Assembly (NCBI GenBank): GCA_028726605.1
Contig: JAQYPV010000023.1
Coordinates: 1 to 64,000, forward strand
DNA: 64,000 bases
Source: Peptoniphilaceae bacterium
Lineage (GTDB): Bacteria; Bacillota; Clostridia; Tissierellales; Peptoniphilaceae
Reading direction: 5' to 3'
Shown: positions 40,491-49,458 of the stretch, one piece after another
Numbering within the stretch: the first letter of the stretch is position 1
How the letters are laid out: every line of letters starts with the position of its first letter
Program-made: the position numbers and the translations under genes
Notes under the pieces: generated by a model
Database searches by the model: none
Seen by the model: the letters and a program-made list of their open reading frames with translations, nothing else
What the model was told of the DNA's origin: nothing

Positions 40491-41336
40491 ATGCAAACCG
40501 TAACGACAGTGAAGGAAGTGCGGGAGATCCTGGATCCGATCCACAAAAAGGGCCAAACCGTGGGCTTAGTGCCGACGATGGGCTACTTGCACGACGGACA
40601 CCTGAGTTTGATCCAAAAAGCACGGGAAGAAAATGACTTTGTGGTGGTCTCCATTTTCGTGAACCCCACGCAGTTCTCTCCCAATGAGGATTTGGATCAG
40701 TATCCGCGCGACTTCGAACGCGACCAAGTACTCTGTGAGGCGCACGGCGTGGACCTCATCTTCCATCCGGATGCGTCGGAGATGTACCACAACCATAAGA
40801 CGTACGTGAGCGTGGACGATCTCTCACAAAAGCTGTGCGGGAAGACCCGCCCCATTCACTTCCGCGGCGTGGCCACCGTCTGCACGAAACTCTTTCATAT
40901 CACCAAGGCCGATCGGGCCTACTTCGGGCAAAAAGACGCCCAACAATTTTTCATTCTCAACAAAATGGTGCGCGACCTGAACTTCGACATCGCGCTGCGC
41001 CTGTGTCCCATCGTCCGCGCTGAAAGTGGGCTGGCGCTCTCGTCGCGCAATAAGTACCTCTCCGACGCCGAAAAGGAAGACGCGCTCGTCCTGTCGCGCG
41101 CACTGAAAGAAGCCCGGGCACTGCTCGATGCCGGCGAGCGTCAGAGCGCCGTGATCCTGGACGCCATGAAAAAGGTCATCGCCACGGCGCCCGACGCCAA
41201 GATCGACTACGTGAAGATTGTCGATGTGGAAAATCTGGACGATGTGGAGGTCATCGACCGCGATGTCCTCGTGGCTTTGGCCGTCTACGTCGGTCCGGCG
41301 CGCCTCATCGACAACCTCATCTTCAAATTCCAGTGA
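40491..41336 (+). CDS. panC: Pantothenate synthetase
   Basis: Joins pantoate and beta-alanine with ATP, the last step of pantothenate synthesis. 281 residues. HIGH-like motif TMGYLHDGHLSLI, VSIFVNPTQFSPNEDLDQYP, FGQKDAQQ and the KMSKS-like ALSSRNKYL. ATAAGGAGGCAGT precedes the ATG. The only pan-pathway enzyme gene in the window; followed 7 bp later by a BASS transporter. Confidence 0.97.
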   Translation: MQTVTTVKEVREILDPIHKKGQTVGLVPTMGYLHDGHLSLIQKAREENDFVVVSIFVNPTQFSPNEDLDQYPRDFERDQVLCEAHGVDLIFHPDASEMYHNHKTYVSVDDLSQKLCGKTRPIHFRGVATVCTKLFHITKADRAYFGQKDAQQFFILNKMVRDLNFDIALRLCPIVRAESGLALSSRNKYLSDAEKEDALVLSRALKEARALLDAGERQSAVILDAMKKVIATAPDAKIDYVKIVDVENLDDVEVIDRDVLVALAVYVGPARLIDNLIFKFQ

Positions 41337-41343
41337 GCGCGGC

Positions 41344-42336
41344 ATGGACAATTTAAAAAAATTCACGACCTTTGTCGTCGACCACATGATCGTGTTCATC
41401 TTCATCCTGTCCATCATTGCGTTTTGCTTCCCGGACGGGTTTTCCTGGATGACGCGTTACACGTCGATTTTCCTGGCCGTCGCGATGTTCGGCATGGGGA
41501 CGACCATCGACTGGGCGAGTCTCAAAACGACGTTCTTGCATCCTCAAGGCGTGCTCGTTGGAATCGTCCTCCAGTTTCTGCTGATGCCTGCCATCGCCTA
41601 CGCGCTGTGCAAAACTCTGCCGGTGTCGCCCGAGATCATGCTGGGCGTCATCCTGGTGGGATCCTGCCCCGGCGGCACCGCGTCGAACGTCATCACGCAC
41701 ATCGCCGGCGGCGACGTCACCCTGTCCGTCACGATGACCACCGTGTCCACGCTCCTCGCGCCGTTCCTGACGCCCGTCATCATCTACATGTTGGCCGGCG
41801 AACTCATCGAAGTCTCGCTCTTTGAGATGTTCCTCACCGTGGTCAAGGTCATCCTGATCCCCGTCTTTCTGGGGATTCTGGCGCAATCGCTCTTCCGCGA
41901 ACGCATGAAGACCGTATCACCGTTTCTGCCCTTTTTGTCGTCACTGGCCATCATCCTCATCATCTCGGGGATTATCGCGCTCAACGCCGACAAAATCCGC
42001 CAAAGCGGCCTCACCGTCACGCTCATCGCACTTCTGCACAATCTGATGGGCCTCGGGATTGCCCTCGGCATCACGAAACTGATGAAGCTCAAATACGATC
42101 AGCAAACCGCCATCGCCATCGAAGTGGGGATGCAGAACTCCGGCCTCGCCGTCTCGCTCGCCACGGCCAATTTCGCCGCGATGCCGATGGCCTCACTCCC
42201 CGGCGCGCTCTTTAGCGTCGTGCAAAACCTCACCGGAAGCTTTTTCGCCTCACTGCGCAAGCGCCACAAGCCGGACGCGCCGGCGGAGCGGAATTCCCAG
42301 TCGTCATCCGCGTCCGGCATCGGCTGCCGCCGATGA
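41344..42336 (+). CDS. BASS-family transporter, PanS-like
   Basis: 330-residue member of the bile acid:sodium symporter superfamily with about ten transmembrane helices. The family core includes GVILVGSCPGGTASNVITH and AIAIEVGMQNSGLAVSLA. PanS of Salmonella, a member of this superfamily, imports ketopantoate; the position 7 bp behind panC makes a role in pantoate or ketopantoate uptake the best guess, though bile acid or other organic anion transport cannot be excluded. The last 24 codons (from KPDAPAERNSQ on) lie within a 117-bp tandem repeat and look like added sequence. Confidence 0.88.
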   Translation: MDNLKKFTTFVVDHMIVFIFILSIIAFCFPDGFSWMTRYTSIFLAVAMFGMGTTIDWASLKTTFLHPQGVLVGIVLQFLLMPAIAYALCKTLPVSPEIMLGVILVGSCPGGTASNVITHIAGGDVTLSVTMTTVSTLLAPFLTPVIIYMLAGELIEVSLFEMFLTVVKVILIPVFLGILAQSLFRERMKTVSPFLPFLSSLAIILIISGIIALNADKIRQSGLTVTLIALLHNLMGLGIALGITKLMKLKYDQQTAIAIEVGMQNSGLAVSLATANFAAMPMASLPGALFSVVQNLTGSFFASLRKRHKPDAPAERNSQSSSASGIGCRR

Positions 42337-42540
42337 AACTCGGAGAAACCTCGGCCACGTCGGCAATTTCCGGACAGGAAACACAAGCCGGACGCGCCGG
42401 CGGCGTGGAATTCCCAGTCGTCATCCGCGTCCGGCATCGGCTGCCGCCGATGAAACTCGGAGAAGCCTCGGCGACATCGGCAATTTCCGGGCAGGAAACA
42501 CAAGCCGGACGCGCCGGCAGCGCGGAATTCCGCCTCCCCT
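42265..42540. repeat. 117-bp tandem repeat overlapping the transporter 3' end
   Basis: Units start at 42265, 42382 and 42499 (third partial). The first contains the last codons and stop of the transporter gene; the copies lie downstream. 117 is a multiple of three and frames on the minus strand stay open, but these have no start signal. Confidence 0.95.
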
Positions 42541-42870
42541 GGGGACAAGGAAGGTTCGTTTGAGGCCACCGGGCGCGCAGCTAGTTCAATTGACTAAAAA
42601 ACAAAAATGAACGACGGATTTTGCCCGAATCGTGGTTCAATTCTAATTATTTCGAAATCGAACGACGGATTCGACCCTTTTGACTCGTTCGAATCGAAAA
42701 AAAATAGGATTGAACTGCGTTTCGAGCGTTTTTGTAGTTCAATCGTTAAGAAACAAGAAATTGAACTGCGTTTTTGGCCTTTTTTGAAGTTTTTTTAAGA
42801 AAAAAGTGAAATTGAACTTCACTTTCGGCGAAAAGCGCAGTTCGATTTTTTTTATTTCAAATTTGAACGA
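42541..42870. other. A/T-rich intergenic stretch with repeated words
   Basis: Sharp drop in GC compared with the surroundings. Words such as ATTGAACTGCG, GTTCAAT and GAACGACGGATT recur on both strands, and poly-A/T tracts are common. No supported gene. Confidence 0.7.
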
Positions 42871-43112
42871 CGCCGTGCAGTCCGATGTTGTTCCAACGGC
42901 CACAGCACAGCGGCGGCAGCGCGCCAGCAAACGAGGGGCAAACAACGCCGTGCGGTCCGATGTTGTTCCAACGGCCACGGCACAGCGGCGGCGGCGCGCC
43001 AGCAAACGAGGGGCAAACAACGCCTTGCAGCCCGATGGCGTTCCAGCTGCCGCGGCACAGCGGCGGCGGCGCGCCCGCAAACGAGGGGCAAACAACGCCG
43101 TGCGGTCCGCCG
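42871..43112. repeat. 75-bp tandem array, three full units plus start of a fourth
   Basis: Units start at 42871, 42946, 43021 and 43096. GC-rich, with CACAGCGGCGGC and AAACGAGGGGCAAACAACGCC conserved. A plus-strand frame stays open because 75 is a multiple of three, but it later runs antisense into the lipoprotein and rho genes, so it is not called. Confidence 0.92.
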
Positions 43113-43166
43113 GCGCCTCAGCATCACCTGACGCGGCGCCTACAGCGGCGGACGGCGCCGCTCCAT

Positions 43167-43200
43167 TTGGCGCTCACTTCTCGTTGGCGCTCACTTCTCG
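43167..43200 (-). repeat. 17-bp tandem duplication of a gene 3' end
   Basis: Two perfect 17-bp copies (43167-43183, 43184-43200). The inner copy holds the last codons and stop (CGAGAAGTGA) of the FMN-binding lipoprotein gene. Confidence 0.93.
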
Positions 43201-43586
43201 GTGCTCTCGGCCGCCGCTTTCGCCTGCTCCAACGCCGCGCGCACAGCATCTCGAAAGCCTTCGCTCGTGCGCGTCGCCCCTGAGATGGCCTCCACATCGG
43301 CGGTATTGTCGGCGACGGCCTTCTCCGTCAGCTGATCCAACGCCTTCGCGCCGATCTCATCCGTTTCGTGATGTTCCAAGATGCGGATTTCGTAGATGGC
43401 GCCGCTCTCGTCGATGGAGACCGAAAGCCGAATCGGCTGATCCTCCGCATACCCTTGCCCGGTCGCCTCGTAAGTGCCCGGCTTTAACGTCGCTTCTTTC
43501 TCACAACCTGCTAAGACCGGGACGGCGCACAGGCACGCGAAGAACAAGACACCGGCGCGGTGCATTTTTCGAAGCGAAAAACTCAT
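43191..43586 (-). CDS. FMN-binding lipoprotein
   Basis: 131 residues: basic start, hydrophobic signal and lipobox VLAGC (Cys about 27), then a single FMN-binding domain. The SGAT motif in AISGATRTSEGF is the site where ApbE-type enzymes attach FMN to Thr, so a membrane-anchored extracytoplasmic flavoprotein is expected, possibly in electron transfer outside the cell membrane. ATG 43586 overlaps the rho stop by 4 bp. No partner reductase gene is adjacent. Confidence 0.88.
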   Translation of the reverse strand: MSFSLRKMHRAGVLFFACLCAVPVLAGCEKEATLKPGTYEATGQGYAEDQPIRLSVSIDESGAIYEIRILEHHETDEIGAKALDQLTEKAVADNTADVEAISGATRTSEGFRDAVRAALEQAKAAAESTEK

Positions 43587-45463
43587 CCTTCCTCCTCCTG
43601 ATCCACACTGTAGTCGTAGCGACGAGGCCGACTCACGCGATGCGCCTCCGCCATGCTCCCATAGCGGTGCGCCTCACGGCTCGAAAAGCCGCGCGACGAC
43701 GCGCGAGCGCTTCGGCTCTCCCCTTTTCCCGACCCGCCACGTTGCGCATCGCGATTGCCCAGAATGACGCGGCAGAATTCTTCGTTGGTCTGCGTATTCT
43801 TCATCAGACGCACGAATTGCTCCATGACAGCCGTCTCGTCCGCACTGCGGCTCTGACTGCGCACCTCCAGCATCGCATTGCGCTCCTCGGCTGTCAGCAG
43901 CAAGTCGTCCCGACGCGTGCCCGACGCAAAGATGTCGATGGCCGGGAAAATGCGCATTTCTGAGAGGTTGCGCGATAGGTGAACTTCCATGTTGCCCGTG
44001 CCCTTGAATTCCTCGTAGATCATGTCATCCATGCGCGAGCCGGTGTCCTTGAGGCAAGTCGCGAGAATGGTGAGACTGCCGGCATCGCGAATGTTGCGCG
44101 CCGCGCCGAAAAAGGACTTGGGCGGATACAGCGCCACAGGATCCAGACCACCGGAAAGCGTGCGCCCGGACGGCGTCGTCGTGATGTTGTACGCGCGCGA
44201 CAGACGGGTGAGCGAGTCCAAGAGGATCATGACATCCTGTCCGCTCTCCACCAATCGCTTCGCCCGCTCCAAGAGTTCCTCGGCCGTCTTCGTGTGGTTC
44301 TGCGCCTGCTTGTCGAACGTGGACGCCACGACCTCCGTGCGAATGGGGTCGTCCGCCTTGCGCAGACGATTGACACTCTCTTCAAAATCGGTCACCTCTT
44401 CAGGGCGCTCGTCGATGAGCAATATGAACAAGTAAATTTCAGGATACGTGAGTTCAATGGCTTGCGCGATGGATTTTAAGAGCGTCGTCTTGCCGGCCTT
44501 TGGCGGCGAGACGATGAGCCCGCGCTGGCCCCGCCCCACGGGCGCCACCAAATCCACGATGCGATTGGAAATGCCGTCACTCACAGTCTCCAGCCGCAGC
44601 CGGCTATCCGGATAGATCGGCGTCAAGTCGTCGAAATCCTCCCGGCGCAGGTAAGAACCGGGATCCATCCCGTTGATCTCGTTGATGAAGATAATGGGTG
44701 CGTAGCGATCACGCTCGTGCGCATCGCCGACGACGCCGTTAATGATGTCCCCGCTCTTGAGGTTGAAGCGGCGAATCTGGATGGCCGGCAGATAGTAGTC
44801 CACGCGCGATCCGTCTTCATTTTCCCCGCGCAAAAAGCCGTACCCGTCCGACATGACTTCCAAGACGCCCGAATCCGACGGCAAATCGCGACGCGACTTC
44901 TTCTTGCGCTCCTCGCGATGCGACTCCTGGGACGCGCCGGAGGCATCCGTCTCGCCCGACGCCTCGGCATCGCGCGAAGCAGCTTCCGGCGTGGTGGACG
45001 CGTGCTCCGACGGCCCCTCAGCGTCCGGTGTGTCTTGCGTCGCCTTCGTCGCCACACCAGCTTCTTCCGCGACGTGCGGCGCCTCCGCCTGACCTTCGGC
45101 TCCCGCCGTGGCGGCCGATGCCTTGGACTGCGCTTCAACTTTCTCTGACGCATGCAATGCCTTTGCCGACGCTTTCGCCTCCGCTGCACCGCGCTTGACG
45201 CGACGCTCTCGCTTCACCTCAGGCTCCCGGACGTCTCCATCGCCCGCCCCGTTTGGCGTCGTCGCTGCGTTTTCGGCCTCGGCGTCATGCGCCTGAAGCC
45301 ACTCTCTCAACTGATTTTTCTTATACTTATAGGCGTGCTTCAACCCGCGCGCCTCGGCCAAGGCTTTGAGCTCCGGCCGTTTTAGGGATTGATAATTATT
45401 CAAGGGATCCTCCGAAGCAACAAGAAACGCAGAACGCTCGTCCCGCGTATTTATGAGTTTCAT
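43583..45463 (-). CDS. rho: Transcription termination factor Rho with extended N-terminal region
   Basis: Hexameric RNA helicase ending transcription. N-terminal Rho_N helix-loop-helix (YQSLKRPELKALAEARGL), then about 130 residues of Ala/Glu/Ser-rich low-complexity sequence, the cold-shock RNA-binding domain (GVLEVMSDGYGFLRG), Walker A SPPKAGKTTLL, and the ATPase core with LIDERPEEVTDF and RTLSGGLDP. A 45-residue Arg/Ser-rich tail follows the core. ATG 45463 (626 residues) is chosen for a GGAG upstream; an upstream in-frame ATG lacks one. The insert resembles those of other GC-rich Gram-positives. Confidence 0.95.
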   Translation of the reverse strand: MKLINTRDERSAFLVASEDPLNNYQSLKRPELKALAEARGLKHAYKYKKNQLREWLQAHDAEAENAATTPNGAGDGDVREPEVKRERRVKRGAAEAKASAKALHASEKVEAQSKASAATAGAEGQAEAPHVAEEAGVATKATQDTPDAEGPSEHASTTPEAASRDAEASGETDASGASQESHREERKKKSRRDLPSDSGVLEVMSDGYGFLRGENEDGSRVDYYLPAIQIRRFNLKSGDIINGVVGDAHERDRYAPIIFINEINGMDPGSYLRREDFDDLTPIYPDSRLRLETVSDGISNRIVDLVAPVGRGQRGLIVSPPKAGKTTLLKSIAQAIELTYPEIYLFILLIDERPEEVTDFEESVNRLRKADDPIRTEVVASTFDKQAQNHTKTAEELLERAKRLVESGQDVMILLDSLTRLSRAYNITTTPSGRTLSGGLDPVALYPPKSFFGAARNIRDAGSLTILATCLKDTGSRMDDMIYEEFKGTGNMEVHLSRNLSEMRIFPAIDIFASGTRRDDLLLTAEERNAMLEVRSQSRSADETAVMEQFVRLMKNTQTNEEFCRVILGNRDAQRGGSGKGESRSARASSRGFSSREAHRYGSMAEAHRVSRPRRYDYSVDQEEEG

Positions 45464-45640
45464 TATATCACGCTCCGGCGCGTCCTTCATTTTTTTCGCC
45501 GCGGGGTCAAACGCCCTGCGATGGCCTGTCCCCACGGCGCCACGACGATACATTCGTTGTCGCGATGCCGTCCCCTTCACGCCGCGGCGTCGCGTCGATT
45601 CTCCCATCGGCCGCGGCCCCGCTCACGCGGGCACAAAAAA

Positions 45641-45667
45641 AACGGAAGGCGAACCTCCCGTTTTTTT
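45641..45667 (-). terminator. Terminator of the ABC exporter operon, possibly bidirectional
   Basis: 9-bp stem AACGGGAGG/CCTTCCGTT with a UUCG tetraloop on the minus strand (one G-U pair), flanked by T-runs on both strands. It lies 13 bp after the permease stop and 178 bp before the rho start. Confidence 0.88.
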
Positions 45668-45679
45668 CGGTTTGACGTG

Positions 45680-47065
45680 TTATTCCGTCCGAATGGCCTC
45701 GATAGCCGAGATCTTAGTCGCCCGCCGCGCCGGCAGAGACCCTGCCAGAAGCCCGATGAGGCCCGAGAAGAAGAAGGCTACAATGGGCAACCACAGCGGG
45801 ATGTAGCTGATGTACTCCAGATCAAACGCCTGCATCTCCGACATGAAGGACTTCGCCACTGTGTTGATGAGCGCCGAGAGCCCAAACGAGACCAGAATCC
45901 CCAACACGCCGCCGATGAGGGCGATCAGCATCGCCTCGATGAGGAACATTCGACGGATATCGCTCACCTGCGCACCGATCACCTTCATGACGCCAATCTC
46001 ACGCGTGCGCTCGTGGATGGACATGAGCATGGTGTTCGCAATGCCAATGGCCGACACGAGGAGCGCGATGGAGCCGATGCCGCCGAAGATGAGCTCGATG
46101 ATCTTAAACGCCTCCATCTGGCTGTCAATCATTTCCGAGTTGGCCGAAGCGTTCAACCCCATCTCGTTGATCTGATCCACGACCATCGACGTGTTGTTCA
46201 AATCATCCACAGTGACGACGAGCTGGTCGTAGTAACGCTCGCGCTTTCGCTTCTTTTTGCTCTGCGTGTTGTCCGTCTCACTTGGGACGCTGGGCATCAT
46301 GCTGTCGAAGGGGTTCATGGCGAGCTCCGGATTGTCCGCCTGCAGTTGCTCCTCCATCTTCACCAATTCATCGTAGGTGTCCAAGGAGATGTAGAAAGCC
46401 CCGGGCAAGAGCAAATCAGAACTCTTGAACTGACCGCCAAAAGTGAGCTTGAGGCCCTTGTTTTGACCTCCGGTCAGGGATGAACCCTGGCCGAGCATGC
46501 CGTAGTCTTCCGGCTTCATGCGAATGTCATACTGATCCCAGTTCTCGCCACGTATCAAATCGCCTTCGCCGGTGTGAATGTCGAATTCGTGGAGCGTGAC
46601 CGCATTGCCCACGAGATACGGGTGATTCTTGGTCGACACCGGCAGGCTTCCCGATTCAAACGTCATCGTGGTCGGATCCAGCCGGCTGAAGTCGATGGCA
46701 TACGTCGAACCGAACATGGACATGGTGCGATGGTTTTTGAACTCCAGATTGAAAGGCACATACATCGTGGGAAGCACCGCCTTGACATGTTCGATCCCCT
46801 CGATCTTCTTCACCTCGCGCTCCCCAATGAGGCCCTGGCGCGCCCGCTCATTGGACGGATCCGCCGTGGGGTTGACCGAAATGGCGTTCATCTGTGAAAA
46901 CTGTGCAATTTGCTGGCGCTGCGTCTCCTGCATCCCGTAGCCGAACGACAGCATGAGAATGATGGCGACCGCGCCAATGACGACACTGAGCACGGTGAGG
47001 AACGTCCGCGATTTGCGTCGCATCAAATTGCGCCACGCTAAAGCGAACAACTCCACACTACGCAT
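45680..47065 (-). CDS. ABC transporter permease, MacB/FtsX type
   Basis: 461-residue permease. N-terminal cytoplasmic helix and TM1 (TFLTVLSVVIGAVAIILMLSF), a large extracytoplasmic domain (about residues 45-320) with a Lys/Arg-rich strip KKKRKRERY, then three C-terminal helices of the FtsX domain. The segment EIGVMKVIGAQVSDIRRMF is the typical coupling region. Such mechanotransmission exporters move antibiotics, peptides or lipoproteins, or signal. The start overlaps the upstream gene by 8 bp. Confidence 0.92.
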   Translation of the reverse strand: MRSVELFALAWRNLMRRKSRTFLTVLSVVIGAVAIILMLSFGYGMQETQRQQIAQFSQMNAISVNPTADPSNERARQGLIGEREVKKIEGIEHVKAVLPTMYVPFNLEFKNHRTMSMFGSTYAIDFSRLDPTTMTFESGSLPVSTKNHPYLVGNAVTLHEFDIHTGEGDLIRGENWDQYDIRMKPEDYGMLGQGSSLTGGQNKGLKLTFGGQFKSSDLLLPGAFYISLDTYDELVKMEEQLQADNPELAMNPFDSMMPSVPSETDNTQSKKKRKRERYYDQLVVTVDDLNNTSMVVDQINEMGLNASANSEMIDSQMEAFKIIELIFGGIGSIALLVSAIGIANTMLMSIHERTREIGVMKVIGAQVSDIRRMFLIEAMLIALIGGVLGILVSFGLSALINTVAKSFMSEMQAFDLEYISYIPLWLPIVAFFFSGLIGLLAGSLPARRATKISAIEAIRTE

Positions 47066-48500
47066 CGAGATCCAGCTCCTTTCGATCGTCCTTGCCCTTC
47101 TTGTGCTTGCGCCAGAAGAAGAGCACCGCCACAAGGGCGATCAACCCCACGACCGCCACGGGCACAACGGGAAAACTCGGCTGCTCTTCCGGAAACACCG
47201 GTTGCAGCGTCGTCTGATCGTAGAAGTTCCCGTTGCCATCGGTCAAAAAGCCCGACTTCTCGTCCAAGATGAGGCTGTTGCGATCCACCACCTCGTCGCC
47301 CATGCCCTCCACCGTAAAGCTGAACGGCTGGCGCTCTTCGTGCATGGCGCCCGTGGAGTCCTCATAGGTGATGACGATGTCGCCCTTGGCAACCTCCGCC
47401 GTGGGCATGATCTCCACCGAGTAGCGGTCCGATGCCCCCGGGGCAAACGTGCCGATGAAGTAACGCGGCGAACCCGAAACATCGAAGCCCTCGCCCTCGA
47501 TGGACACCATAAACGTGGAGAGGCTGTCTTTGCCAATGTTGAAGAGCTCCATCTCCAGCGGCGTGGGCATGCCCGGCATGAGCGGCTGGCCCTCGGTTTG
47601 CGTGGTGACGTCACCCAAGAGCACCTTCGCCTCCTGCGTCACCGGAATGCCGATGGTCTCGTTACCCGCATACTGATTGCCGTCCTTGTCCTCGTACTCA
47701 TAGGCCACGTTGAGCGAATAGGCTTGCGCCGCCACCGTGGGCGACGTGCGCAGCGTGATCTCCATGGCGCCCGTGCGCTCCGGGTTGATGCGCGGAATGT
47801 AGAACGTGTTGGACGACCCCACCGGCGTGAAGACGGAGCCGCCGCCCGACGCCATAGTCGCGGGTTGTTGCCCCTGGCTCAGCGCATCGGCGTTCGCCTG
47901 CGTCTCACTTCCCCCCAACGTGATCTTGATGTTGCGCACCGACTTGGATTTGTTCGTGTTTTCGAAGGTCAGCTTCAAGCGAAAATCCTGCCCGGCCTTC
48001 GGCGCCTGCGGCGACAGCGAGTAATTCGAGACGATCAGCTTCGGCTGATTCGCCACGGAGGCGCTTCCGCCATCCGTCAGGCCGGCGCCGCCGCCCAAGT
48101 CCATACCACCCATATCTACATAGCCACCACCCAAATCGCCACCTCCAATCACGTCCCCCAGGTCCATCGCCGGCGGCAACTCTGCACTGCCGGATCCCGT
48201 CTTGTCTGTCTCACTTTCCTTCGGCTGCTGTTCCGTCCCACTATTCGTCTGGCCCGCGCCACCTGAAGTCGAACCGCACGGCGGACACACGATGCTCGTG
48301 ATGGACTCCGAAGGCGCATCCTCCGGCGGTTTCGGACCGCCCGGCAAGTCCTCAGAGCTGAGCACACCATCTTCCGCCAAGCTCACGTACAGCATCGAAA
48401 TGTCATCCGCCTTCATGCCCACAATGTCCGACGTCTCCAGATCCGGACGCGCCGCAAAAATCTGCTTCAACAATGTGGCAATCTGTGTCGCATCAAGCAT
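47058..48500 (-). CDS. Membrane-anchored accessory protein of the ABC exporter
   Basis: 480 residues, lying between the ATPase and permease genes with overlaps on both sides. Middle and C-terminal parts contain repeated beta-rich segments resembling NEW3/CARDB-like (COG1361) domains, for example LSPQAPKAGQDFRLKLTFENTN. One transmembrane helix near the C-terminus (VVPVAVVGLIALVAVLFFW) is followed by basic residues, so the large domain should be outside. No signal peptide is visible: the N-terminus is a plain helix ([15 protein letters not shown]), then an acidic region and a Gly-Met-Asp-rich stretch. ATG 48500 has AGGAGGTGGAGC ahead. Confidence 0.75.
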   Translation of the reverse strand: MLDATQIATLLKQIFAARPDLETSDIVGMKADDISMLYVSLAEDGVLSSEDLPGGPKPPEDAPSESITSIVCPPCGSTSGGAGQTNSGTEQQPKESETDKTGSGSAELPPAMDLGDVIGGGDLGGGYVDMGGMDLGGGAGLTDGGSASVANQPKLIVSNYSLSPQAPKAGQDFRLKLTFENTNKSKSVRNIKITLGGSETQANADALSQGQQPATMASGGGSVFTPVGSSNTFYIPRINPERTGAMEITLRTSPTVAAQAYSLNVAYEYEDKDGNQYAGNETIGIPVTQEAKVLLGDVTTQTEGQPLMPGMPTPLEMELFNIGKDSLSTFMVSIEGEGFDVSGSPRYFIGTFAPGASDRYSVEIMPTAEVAKGDIVITYEDSTGAMHEERQPFSFTVEGMGDEVVDRNSLILDEKSGFLTDGNGNFYDQTTLQPVFPEEQPSFPVVPVAVVGLIALVAVLFFWRKHKKGKDDRKELDLDA

Positions 48501-49197
48501 GCTCCACCTCCTGATGGGAAATGCGTTCAATTTGGCCGTCGCGCATGTGATAAAGGCGATCCGCGTACTCCGTCATCTCTTCATCGTGCGTGACCATAAT
48601 CATCGTCAGATTCTCTTTTTCAGCAACCCCCGAGATGAGATCCATGACCTCGTAGCTCGTCTTGGTGTCGAGGTTGCCCGTGGGCTCATCGGCAAACAGG
48701 ATCTTGGGATGCCCCACAAGCGCCCGGGCGATGGAGACGCGCTGCTGTTGGCCGCCCGACAGCTGATTGGGACGGTGATGCAGGCGCTCGCCCAATCCCA
48801 CAAGACTGAGGGCCTCCTTGGCCATTTCCGTGTACTCCTTCTTGGGCATCCCCTTGAGCATCAGGCCGAACGTCACATTTTCCAAGGCGTCCAGCGTCGG
48901 GATCAGATTGTAGGACTGAAAGACGAATCCCACGTTGAGACTGCGAAAGAGCGTGAGTTGGGACTCGTTGAGCGTTTCCAGATGCACCCCGCCGATGACG
49001 ATCTCCCCGGACGTCGGCCGCTCCAGCCCGGCCAGCGAATTTAAGAGCGTCGATTTGCCCGATCCGGACGGCCCCAAGAGACACACCATCTCGCCGCGCA
49101 TGATGTCCAGCGTCACGTGATCCAACGCGTGCACTTTTTCCGATCCCATCTGATAGATTTTCGTTAAGTCTCGAACTTGAATGAGTGCGTTCTCCAT
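48493..49197 (-). CDS. ABC transporter ATP-binding protein, MacB/LolD type
   Basis: 234-residue ATPase: Walker [11 protein letters not shown]-loop [10 protein letters not shown], signature [15 protein letters not shown], Walker [14 protein letters not shown]-loop VTHDEE. First gene of a three-gene exporter with the accessory protein and permease downstream; stop overlaps the next start. Confidence 0.96.
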   Translation of the reverse strand: MENALIQVRDLTKIYQMGSEKVHALDHVTLDIMRGEMVCLLGPSGSGKSTLLNSLAGLERPTSGEIVIGGVHLETLNESQLTLFRSLNVGFVFQSYNLIPTLDALENVTFGLMLKGMPKKEYTEMAKEALSLVGLGERLHHRPNQLSGGQQQRVSIARALVGHPKILFADEPTGNLDTKTSYEVMDLISGVAEKENLTMIMVTHDEEMTEYADRLYHMRDGQIERISHQEVEHA

Positions 49198-49217
49198 AGA
49201 GCCTCCCTTCGTTCTCT

Positions 49218-49247
49218 ATTATCTTATCATCTGCAAGAGGTCTTCAA
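49218..49247 (-). promoter_or_regulatory. Promoter of the ABC exporter operon
   Basis: On the minus strand, TTGAAG, an 18-bp spacer and GATAAT, about 20 bp upstream of the ATPase start. Moderate match. Confidence 0.5.
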
Positions 49248-49458
49248 GACGAAAAATCTTAAATTTTTATTAAACTTTATCGGTATCATTTCAAGGTATC
49301 ATGAGCATGAGCACCGATGTCTGCTTCGCCGACGTCTCCGGTGGCGTCGGAACGCGACTTACGGGTAATCATGAACCGTGAGGCGACGCTACCGCAGAAA
49401 GGGTCCGAACCCCCTGCCGCTTCCAACGCCAACCAAAACACTCTAAAAAAACGGAAGA

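Noticed and set aside
42099-42569. 156-codon minus-strand frame with repeated DADDDWEF units
   Set aside because: Antisense to the transporter gene and carried by the 117-bp repeat; no start signal.
42806-43963. 385-codon plus-strand frame with TAQRRRRASKRGANN units
   Set aside because: Product of the 75-bp array; continues antisense into the lipoprotein and rho genes.
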